From: Marinobacter salinisoli
GTDB lineage: Bacteria > Pseudomonadota > Gammaproteobacteria > Pseudomonadales > Oleiphilaceae
Length of the DNA: 64,000 bases
Reading direction: 5' to 3'
Assembly: GCF_017301335.1 (NCBI RefSeq)
Contig: NZ_CP071247.1
Coordinates: forward strand, 248,001-312,000
In this document: in pieces, positions 52,435-59,315 of the stretch
How the letters are laid out: the number at the start of each line of letters is the position of its first letter
Position numbering within the stretch: the stretch's first letter is position 1
Translations under genes and position numbers: made by a program
Notes under the pieces: model-generated
Told to the model about the DNA's origin: nothing
The model's database searches: none
Seen by the model: only the letters and a program-made list of their open reading frames with translations

Positions 52435-55356
52435 TTACGGAGTCGGAAACTCGAACTTATCGGGGTCGTTGTACATGTGCGCACCCGAGTCCAGCCACTC
52501 GGCGATCAGGCGCAGTTCGGCGTCGGACAGCATGCCCTTGTGGGACTCGCGAATGGTTGCCGTCTCGGTGGTTTCTACTTCGTAGGCATCGTCGTCCGGA
52601 TCGTTATCGAACAGGCTGAAGAAGCGGGCACTGGCGATGGCGCCGCGGGCGCTCATCAGGCGACGGGTGAAACACACTCCGGGCTCCGGCAGGATGGTCA
52701 GGTCACCGTCGACACCGTCCGGACATTCCGCGGCGAGGTTGGCTTCATCCACCTCAACCCAATCGCCGGACGCGGTTTCCCGCAGGTAGTAATCCGCCTC
52801 GAACAGTTCGACATAAGACTCGACAAAACGCGGATCCCAGGAGGCGTTGTTGCGGCCAAGCCGCAACCCGTTGCTGGCGCCACCGCCACCGCCACCGGCG
52901 GCACAGCTCTTGGTTTCCGCTGCCCGGTGACAGTTCTGGCAAGAAGTGATCGCATCGTTGTCATTCGGATTGGTCCGGCACACTTCCCAGATCGGCTGGA
53001 TGTGCTCCAGATAGTTAATGGTGGCCTTGCAGTCCGGCGTCCAGTTGGTCAGGCAGGACGGATCGTTGACCGGTGCCTTCGTTTTCAGCTCGGCATAGGT
53101 ATTTTCAAAGGCCAGCGATTCATCCGGCGGGTTGCTCCAGTAGTCCTCGTAGCGCTGGGTGTCCGCGCCGGTGGAGACCAGCGTACCCAGGGAGTTCACC
53201 AGGGCCTCGGCCATGGTGTCCTTCCAGTTAGCGGCCAGGATTTCCGGGTTGGCGTTCGGGAACGGCGAAGCATCACCCGGTGCACCGGGGTTGGCGGAAG
53301 CCAGCTCGACATCGGTCCGGGCATGGGGAATATCCAGTTCCGGATCGTGGCAGCCGTAGCACTTGAGTACCTGGCCGTCTTCCAGCAGCAGCGACTGGGG
53401 ATGCTGCATCAGGTAGTTGTAGTTGTAATTGTCCTCGGCGATCAGATCGACCCGCTTGCCGTGCTTGTTTACCACTTCAAAGGTGAAACTGGTGTCGGCC
53501 GGCACCTTCACCATCGCCGAACCATCCGGCTCCACCATGGCGTAGGACAGCACGTCGTAAAGTGCGCGCTTATTGTCGGTGCCCAGGAGGGGCCAGAGGT
53601 AAATGTTCTCGCGCACGCCGTCGTTCGGGTTGTAAGTCTCATCGGCCAGGATGGCCTGCTCCAGATCCGCCGGGATCTCCCGCTTGCCCAGAACCCGGAT
53701 GAAACGTTCGGAGCGGTCGTCCGGACGGGTCAGTGACGGATCCCGGCGGGTTTCGATACCGCCATCGAACTGCTCGGCCATGTCCGCGCCATCCAGATCG
53801 TAAATACTGCGGATACTGAACACTGCGGTGTTTTCTTCCAGGTTGAGGTTGTGCTGATCCCCGGTGTAGGGGCGCGCCAGTTCGTTTTCATCGGCGATGA
53901 CCACATCGGTGTACAGCGCCTGCTTGTAGCTCTGTACCACCGGCAGACGGGTATTCTGCTGCGGATCCAGCATCCAGATGCCGTACTGGGGAGCGCTCAG
54001 GTTATCCACGGTGGACGAGCCTTCACACACGCCGGTAATGGCATCCTGCTTGGTCAGGCACTGGGACCAGCTCGCCAGAAGGCGGCCAGAGCCATCGTCG
54101 TAGGGTGCCACCGCGCTGTACCAGCCGGAGGGCGAAACCTGGTTCGGGTAGAAGTTCACCAGCCCGGGCGTCATGGACTCTTCGGCTTCGCCAACCACAC
54201 CGTCGGCAACCGGCTGCCCCACCGCGAAGAAGTTCTGGCTGTTGATGGTCACCACGTCGCCACCGTAAATCGGGTTGTGGATGTGGCGCATGACTGTCAG
54301 CAGGTTACCGTCTTCGGTCGGGATCGGATCCATGTAATGGATAAACGAGGCGTCGCTGAACTCTTCGCTCAGGCTGCCGAAGTAGCGATGCACGTTACCG
54401 CCACTGGGGGTAATGCGGTACAGGCTGAGTATGTCTTCGACAAAGACCCGCTCGCCGGCCTCGCCTTCAACAGACAGCACGCACTTGTCCTGTTCATTCC
54501 ACTCTTTGGGCTCTTCCAGACCCGAGGGGAATTTGCCGCCATTGCCCTGACCAAAGCCATTACCGTTGGTCTGCTGGTTAAAGTCCGGATCGTCGATGTC
54601 GGCGGTGGTGCAGTCTTCCAGGGTCTCGTAAATCCGGCCAAAGCGGATGAACACGATCTGGCCGTCGTTCATGGTGCTTGGTTCGATGTCGTGGTACGAA
54701 CCGAAGGTGATCTGGGTCAGGTCGCTGCCATCGGGTTGGATGGAGTGCAGCAGGGACGCCGGCTCATTGAAATCGTCCAGGTACTCCCGCAGATCCAGCA
54801 GACGCCAGTCCCCCCGGGCATGCTGCCGGGAAGAGGAGAAAATAATGGTGCCTTCGTTGGTGTAGGCCGGGTTGGTGTCCTGACCCAGGTTGGCCAGATC
54901 GTCGTCCTTGAGGATACGACGCACCTCACCGGTAGCGAAGGTGTATTCGTAGATGTTCCAGCTGCTGTGGGCGCCGTTGCCCGCAGGCCCATGGGCGGCA
55001 AAGACCATACGCTGGCCGTCTGGCGACACGTCCAGGTCTTTGACGTCATAACCGCTGCCGCCAAAGTAGCGGGTGAGCACATCGCGCTCTTCGGAGCTGA
55101 GCGCGATGCGATCACGGACCATCAGCTGGGCACCCGGCTCGAAAGCATAGGGTGCGCGCGGGTCGAGGGGCGGTCGCTCATTGACTGAAGACGCTTCTCC
55201 CATGTCCGGATAGTCCCTCACCACATAGGCGAAAGGCTGATCCGAAAGGATATCCTGGTCATTACTGCTCAGTTCGCCTTCAAAGCAACCGCTCAGGCCT
55301 ACCGATACCAGTCCGGTCAGCATCAGGCTGCTGACCTTTCGTTGCATTGTCTTCAT
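52435..55356 (-). CDS. Large lipoprotein with PD40/TolB-like propeller repeats and two CxxCH haem motifs
   Basis: A 973-residue protein. A signal peptide with lipobox (SLMLTGLVSVGLSGCFEG) gives a lipid anchor near residue 22. Residues about 100-560 contain propeller-like repeats (VKDLDVSPDGQRMVFAAHG, TNPAYTNEGTIIFSSSRQ, DIEPSTMNDGQIVFIRFG), like HzsA/PD40 proteins. Two c-type haem motifs follow, CYGCH (about 665) and CQNCH (about 803), then a Gly/Ala spacer and a cytochrome-like end LRLIAEWLDSGAHMYND. ATG 55356 has AGGGG 9 bases upstream, better placed than 55365. It probably acts in the periplasm on a membrane, in electron transfer or as sensor. Encoded right after an ExbBDD/AgmX motor. Confidence 0.83.
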   Translation of the reverse strand: MKTMQRKVSSLMLTGLVSVGLSGCFEGELSSNDQDILSDQPFAYVVRDYPDMGEASSVNERPPLDPRAPYAFEPGAQLMVRDRIALSSEERDVLTRYFGGSGYDVKDLDVSPDGQRMVFAAHGPAGNGAHSSWNIYEYTFATGEVRRILKDDDLANLGQDTNPAYTNEGTIIFSSSRQHARGDWRLLDLREYLDDFNEPASLLHSIQPDGSDLTQITFGSYHDIEPSTMNDGQIVFIRFGRIYETLEDCTTADIDDPDFNQQTNGNGFGQGNGGKFPSGLEEPKEWNEQDKCVLSVEGEAGERVFVEDILSLYRITPSGGNVHRYFGSLSEEFSDASFIHYMDPIPTEDGNLLTVMRHIHNPIYGGDVVTINSQNFFAVGQPVADGVVGEAEESMTPGLVNFYPNQVSPSGWYSAVAPYDDGSGRLLASWSQCLTKQDAITGVCEGSSTVDNLSAPQYGIWMLDPQQNTRLPVVQSYKQALYTDVVIADENELARPYTGDQHNLNLEENTAVFSIRSIYDLDGADMAEQFDGGIETRRDPSLTRPDDRSERFIRVLGKREIPADLEQAILADETYNPNDGVRENIYLWPLLGTDNKRALYDVLSYAMVEPDGSAMVKVPADTSFTFEVVNKHGKRVDLIAEDNYNYNYLMQHPQSLLLEDGQVLKCYGCHDPELDIPHARTDVELASANPGAPGDASPFPNANPEILAANWKDTMAEALVNSLGTLVSTGADTQRYEDYWSNPPDESLAFENTYAELKTKAPVNDPSCLTNWTPDCKATINYLEHIQPIWEVCRTNPNDNDAITSCQNCHRAAETKSCAAGGGGGGASNGLRLGRNNASWDPRFVESYVELFEADYYLRETASGDWVEVDEANLAAECPDGVDGDLTILPEPGVCFTRRLMSARGAIASARFFSLFDNDPDDDAYEVETTETATIRESHKGMLSDAELRLIAEWLDSGAHMYNDPDKFEFPTP

Positions 55357-55428
55357 GATTTTCATCCCCTACTACCCGCACTTCCGGGAACGTAAAGACC
55401 AGACGCTGGGCCTGGCCTTTCGGTTCCA

Positions 55429-56370
55429 TTAACCAGGCATAAAGTCAAACTTGTAATTCACCGGCGTCGCCGCGACGTCCTCCGGTCCGAAGGAAATCAT
55501 CTGGATACGCGCCAGCAATTTCAGCTCCAGCTTCTTGTCGCCCAACTGACTTTCCACCAGCTTGATGCTGGAGATGCTGCCGCTGGGTTCGATCACGATG
55601 TGGAACACAAACTTGCCTTTCAGGCTTGGATCGCTGCGCAATGCGCGGTTATAGAGTGCGTAGATCGCACCCTTGTGTTGCTCGAACACACGACGGATGG
55701 ACTCCATGTCGCGGCCACCGGCCACGGTGGAACTCTTGGAGCCGCCGCCCTTGCCGCCGCCACCAGCTCCGGTGCCGCCGCCAATCGGGCTATCAACCGC
55801 TGTTGAACTGTGGGCCGCCAACTCGGTACCGCTGCCGGTATCGTTCATCACCGAGCTGCTCACGCCGCCACTGGTTTTGGTGGCCGAGGTTGCCCCCAGA
55901 ACCGAACGTGCGGCCTTGGCTGCTGCCCCGGTCTTCACGTTGGTGTTCTGGGCCTGCAATTTGGCCACATCCAGCGAGCTGCGCAGAGACGCCAGTTCAT
56001 TGGAGAACGCCGCGACGCCCATCTTGGACACCTTCTCCCGGGCCTTTTGCACTTCTTTGGCCGGGGCGGGTTTTGGCGCCGCCTCTTTCTTCGTGGCTTC
56101 GGGCTTGACCTCCTCCTGCTTTACCGGCTCGGGCGGCGGCGGTGGCGGAGCCACCTTGCGCTGCTCGATCAGGACCTTGGCCAGGCTCGGCGGCACACGC
56201 TCTTTGTCCTCCCGCTCGATCTCCGGCAGAGGCAACCAGGGAAACACGACCAGAAGCAGGAGAAGCAGCAGCAAAGCGCGCTTGAGTATGCGTTTGAAGC
56301 GGCTGTCTTCTTCACCGGTTGCGTCCCAGGGGAGCTCGAAGTCGTAGGGTTGTGCTGTTATTGCTGTCAT
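55429..56370 (-). CDS. AgmX/TonB-like energy transducer
   Basis: A 313-residue protein. One TM helix (about residues 31-47, LLLLLLLVVFPWLPLPEI) precedes a Pro/Lys/Glu-rich periplasmic linker (APPPPPPEPVKQEEVKPE), an Ala/Ser/Gly-rich region with a GGGTGAGGGGKGGG stretch, and a C-terminal domain. That domain (MESIRRVFEQHKGAIYALYNRALRSDPSLKGKFVFHIVIEPSGSI) matches the AgmX/PglI and TonB C-terminal fold. It should transmit proton-driven motion from the ExbB/ExbD-like motor across the periplasm. It lies 12 bases after the second ExbD-like gene. Confidence 0.85.
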   Translation of the reverse strand: MTAITAQPYDFELPWDATGEEDSRFKRILKRALLLLLLLLVVFPWLPLPEIEREDKERVPPSLAKVLIEQRKVAPPPPPPEPVKQEEVKPEATKKEAAPKPAPAKEVQKAREKVSKMGVAAFSNELASLRSSLDVAKLQAQNTNVKTGAAAKAARSVLGATSATKTSGGVSSSVMNDTGSGTELAAHSSTAVDSPIGGGTGAGGGGKGGGSKSSTVAGGRDMESIRRVFEQHKGAIYALYNRALRSDPSLKGKFVFHIVIEPSGSISSIKLVESQLGDKKLELKLLARIQMISFGPEDVAATPVNYKFDFMPG

Positions 56371-56382
56371 TCTTTCCCTCCG

Positions 56383-56886
56383 TCAGGCGCCGCTGGAACC
56401 GGCAATCCGGGACACAGCCATGGAGAGATCCCGGTAATCCGCCTTGGCACAGGTCAGCATTACGCGCTTCAGGAGCTCGTACGGGATTTCCTGGTCGCCC
56501 AGAATCGTCACCGCCCGGCCGAGCGATTTCTCACGCTCGGTCAGCTCGGTGCGCTTGGACGCCTGAAAACGCAACTCTTCCATCAGGCCATCGATCAGAC
56601 CGTTGGAGGCAATCACCTCTTCGATGGTCGCCACCGGTCGGCCGTCGACCAGGATGTCTTCCTCGGTAATGGTGACCACGGTGGTCTCCTTCGGACGCTC
56701 TTCCGCCGTGGAGTCCGGCAGCACAACGTCGTTGACCTTGAGGATCTCGTTACTGCCGGAATTCAGCAGCAGGAAGAACACCAGGATGGTGAAGATGTCC
56801 ATCAGGGACACCAGGTTCAGCTTGGCCGGCTTGGGAAACAGATCACGGTTGCCCCGCAAACCAAAGGACGTCAGTCGATCGTTCAT
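56383..56886 (-). CDS. ExbD/TolR-like protein (second)
   Basis: A 167-residue biopolymer transporter. A single N-terminal TM helix carries the conserved Asp (PAKLNLVSLMDIFTILVFFLLLNSGS, Asp near residue 29), followed by a periplasmic domain (VLPDSTAEERPKETTVVTITEEDILVDG). The membrane Asp is the proton-responsive residue in this family. The start overlaps the first ExbD stop by ATGA. Paired distinct ExbD proteins recall Myxococcus AglR/Q/S-type motors. Confidence 0.9.
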   Translation of the reverse strand: MNDRLTSFGLRGNRDLFPKPAKLNLVSLMDIFTILVFFLLLNSGSNEILKVNDVVLPDSTAEERPKETTVVTITEEDILVDGRPVATIEEVIASNGLIDGLMEELRFQASKRTELTEREKSLGRAVTILGDQEIPYELLKRVMLTCAKADYRDLSMAVSRIAGSSGA

Positions 56887-57410
56887 GACTTACCTCCTTT
56901 CTTTGGGGCGTCGCCCAGCGAGATGTCCGGGAACAGCTCAACCTCAACGGCCTCAGCCACAACCACGGTCTTGGCCGAACGAACGGTATCCATGGTGGAC
57001 ACCAGGGACTGGTAGGTCACACCCGCTTCGGACAACAGCAACACGTCCTTCTTGTCGATCTTCTTGGCCGCCAGGCGGCGCTTGATTTCCTGCAGGACGT
57101 CAGACAGCTGAGCAAAGTCGTGGTGGGCAGCCTTGTCGTCGGTGGCCTCTTTCTTGGCGATGGTTTTCACCAGGTTGCCACTGGGGTAATACACCTCAAT
57201 GCCCGATTCGCGCACCACCACTTCCAGCTGCCGGTTTTTTTCCGCGCTGGCGGTCTGGGCGCCGGTCAGATCCGGCAGGTTGAGCTCAAGAATGGAGATA
57301 TGGTTGAACACCATACTCATCAGCAGTACCGGCACCAGCACGATCATGAGATTCATGAACGCCGTGATGTCGATATCCGCCTCTTCCATTTCTCTTCGTT
57401 TGGAAAACAT
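56883..57410 (-). CDS. ExbD/TolR-like protein (first)
   Basis: A 175-residue protein. The N-terminal TM helix (DIDITAFMNLMIVLVPVLLMSMVFN) has the acidic residues just before it (EEADIDIT). In the second ExbD the Asp sits within the helix start (SLMD); here the corresponding position reads AFMN, so the canonical protonatable Asp may be replaced by Asn or supplied by the DID segment. The periplasmic part contains LNLPDLTGAQTAS and a Lys-rich helix (IKRRLAAKKIDKKDVLLLSE). It lies 19 bases after the ExbB-like gene. Confidence 0.88.
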   Translation of the reverse strand: MFSKRREMEEADIDITAFMNLMIVLVPVLLMSMVFNHISILELNLPDLTGAQTASAEKNRQLEVVVRESGIEVYYPSGNLVKTIAKKEATDDKAAHHDFAQLSDVLQEIKRRLAAKKIDKKDVLLLSEAGVTYQSLVSTMDTVRSAKTVVVAEAVEVELFPDISLGDAPKKGGKS

Positions 57411-57429
57411 AACGAATTACCTGCTGCGA

Positions 57430-58095
57430 TCAGGCGTCGCTTTCACGGGTGTTAACGAGATTCCGGTTGTTACGGACGATCGTGTTCAGGGCCTTCACAC
57501 CGGCCATTTCAATACTTTCAACGATTTCCAGAGTCTTGTTCTGCAGCAGGGAGTGGATCAGCAGCAGCGGGATCGCGGCGATCAGACCGAATGCCGTGGT
57601 GTTCATCGCCACCGAGATGGACTGGGACAGCAGGGTGGCCTTGTCCGCCGGATCCGCGTTGGCAACGGCGGTAAAGGCGGCGATCAGACCGATGATGGTA
57701 CCCAGCAGACCCAGCAGGGTGGACACGTTGGCCAGGATCGACAGGTAGTTGGTGCGCTTGGACAGGCGCGGGATGTTTTCCATCACGCCTTCCTGCATGG
57801 CGGCGTGGATGTCGTCACGACGCGGAGAAGAACGCATGGTGTCGATCGCGACGGCGATCAGGCGGCCAATGGCGGAGCTGTTGTCCTGGGCCACTTTTTC
57901 GGCCTCGTCAAACTTGTGCTCCTTCATCAGGGGCAGCAGTTCACCGTACGCGCTCTTGTTGGCCATGTAGGCACGTTTGAGGAAGAACCAGCGCTCAACA
58001 GCAATGGCCAGACCGATCATCAGCACCAGCGCGATCGGGAACATGAACGCGCCACCTTCCTGGAAGAAAGAAACAATGCTTGTGTACAAATTCAT
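57430..58095 (-). CDS. ExbB/TolQ/MotA-like proton channel protein
   Basis: A 221-residue MotA/TolQ/ExbB family protein counted from ATG 58095 (MNLYTSIVSFFQEGGAFMFPIALVLMIGLAIAVERWFFL). TM1 is about 17-36; TM2 and TM3 are the family core, LSILANVSTLLGLLGTIIGLIAAFTAV (about 120-146) and AMNTTAFGLIAAIPLLLIHSLL (about 165-190). It forms the stator pentamer with ExbD-like partners, driving movement with the proton gradient. Confidence 0.92.
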   Translation of the reverse strand: MNLYTSIVSFFQEGGAFMFPIALVLMIGLAIAVERWFFLKRAYMANKSAYGELLPLMKEHKFDEAEKVAQDNSSAIGRLIAVAIDTMRSSPRRDDIHAAMQEGVMENIPRLSKRTNYLSILANVSTLLGLLGTIIGLIAAFTAVANADPADKATLLSQSISVAMNTTAFGLIAAIPLLLIHSLLQNKTLEIVESIEMAGVKALNTIVRNNRNLVNTRESDA

Positions 58096-58145
58096 CTTGC
58101 TACTCCACACGTCGCTAAAACGAGTTATTCAGTTTGTTTATTGAG

Positions 58146-58439
58146 TTACTTGGTCGAGCCTTCGGGCGCTTCCAGAGAAAGTTCGTCGTAGAACCTCATG
58201 GTTCTCGAGTGAATGTCCCGGTCCACTACTTCAAACACCCGGCCTGACACCGAGGTGATTGATCGATAGAGCCGCTCGGGTCCTTCCGGTGGCTTCCATG
58301 GAATGAAATAACTGACCGACGGCTGTTCTTTGTCACCGACAAAGGTGCTCTCCAGGTCAATTCCGTCCTGGCCCCAGGCGCCAGGCGCCGCGGCCAGTGC
58401 GGCAGTGAAAGCGAGGAAACGAAAACGGTCAATTGCCAT
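58146..58439 (-). CDS. Small periplasmic protein in the ExbBDD cluster
   Basis: A 97-residue protein with a signal peptide (MAIDRFRFLAFTAALAAAPGAWGQ, cleavage near residue 23). The mature part (DGIDLESTFVGDKEQPSVSYFIPWKPPEGPERLYRSITSVSGRVFEVVDRDIHSRTMRFYDELSLE) is not recognised. It lies 9 bases after the TPR lipoprotein gene and 50 before exbB, so it is part of the operon and probably a periplasmic accessory factor. Confidence 0.8.
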   Translation of the reverse strand: MAIDRFRFLAFTAALAAAPGAWGQDGIDLESTFVGDKEQPSVSYFIPWKPPEGPERLYRSITSVSGRVFEVVDRDIHSRTMRFYDELSLEAPEGSTK

Positions 58440-58448
58440 GTTGATCTC

Positions 58449-59315
58449 CTACCCTTTCTCTTCCACAGGTTCTTCATTCGATACCGCATCGGCTGCCACC
58501 GGCTCCGCAGCGGCATCGTCCGCGGCTGGCTCCGGCTTGGCAGGCGGGTTATCGATAAAGCTGGTTTCAATGCCCGTGCGCCGGCGAATTTCGATCAGCC
58601 AGTCAGCCACCTGGGGATGGTCACCCTGCACCAGGAACTGATAAGCCTCGAAATGTGGCTGCGCATTGACCGGCTGGTTCATGTACAGGTCGTACAGAAT
58701 CGCCAGGTTCAGGTGCGCTTCCGGATAATCCTTCCACAGCTCAAGCGCAGCCACGTAGGTATCCCGAGAGGCCTCGAAATCCCCGTTGCGCCGCTGCAGG
58801 AGCGCCAGCGCCAGGTACGCGTTGACGTTGTCCGGATTTACCTCGATCGCCTTACGATAGGACTTCTCGGCACGTTCCAGACGCTCGCCGATCTCTGCCA
58901 GCTCACCGAGTTTCACCCAGGGTCCGGACAGTTCCGGATAGTCCCGGGTAATCGCCTCGAACGCCTTGCGTGCCATGCGGTTCTTTTCTTCGGCCATCAA
59001 CTTGCTGGCCGCTTGAAAACGGGCCACCACCTCCGGGGCTACCGGAGCAGACGCCTGGGTATAGGGGTTTGGTTCCGCCGCGTAGTCAATTTTGTTGCCG
59101 GCGGCGTCATACCCCTGCTGGGGCAGATAACGATGGCTGTCGGCCTCGCCCTGGACGTCAGGAACGACAACCGGGGCAGATTCCACAACCTGCTTTTCTG
59201 CTGTTTCCGGCGCCGGCTCAGGGCCGGTCATGGTGCCCAGTCCGGCACAACCGGACAGCAGAACCGCCGACATGAGTGCGCCTGCGCGCACCGACTTAAC
59301 GAATGCCATCGCCAT
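58449..59315 (-). CDS. TPR-repeat lipoprotein in the ExbBDD cluster
   Basis: A 288-residue lipoprotein. The signal region MAMAFVKSVRAGALMSAVLLSGCAG has lipobox LSGC. A Pro/Glu/Val-rich linker (about 30-75) and three to four TPR units follow (PWVKLGELAEIGERLERAEKSYRKAIEVNPDNVNAYLALALLQRRNGDFEASRDTYVAALELWKDYPEAHLNLAILYDLY, about 110-225). The tail is Ala/Pro/Glu-rich. ATG 59315 has AGGTGG upstream; ATG 59309 is an alternative. The 5' end overlaps the preceding TPR gene by 20 bases. TPR partners also accompany TonB2-type systems (TtpC) and gliding motors. Confidence 0.87.
   Translation of the reverse strand: MAMAFVKSVRAGALMSAVLLSGCAGLGTMTGPEPAPETAEKQVVESAPVVVPDVQGEADSHRYLPQQGYDAAGNKIDYAAEPNPYTQASAPVAPEVVARFQAASKLMAEEKNRMARKAFEAITRDYPELSGPWVKLGELAEIGERLERAEKSYRKAIEVNPDNVNAYLALALLQRRNGDFEASRDTYVAALELWKDYPEAHLNLAILYDLYMNQPVNAQPHFEAYQFLVQGDHPQVADWLIEIRRRTGIETSFIDNPPAKPEPAADDAAAEPVAADAVSNEEPVEEKG

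Noticed and set aside
51868..55188. Two long plus-strand open frames (622 and 445 codons) opposite the dihaem lipoprotein gene
   Set aside because: Antisense shadows. The minus strand frame has a lipobox, two CxxCH motifs and a placed ribosome site; the plus frames show no family features.
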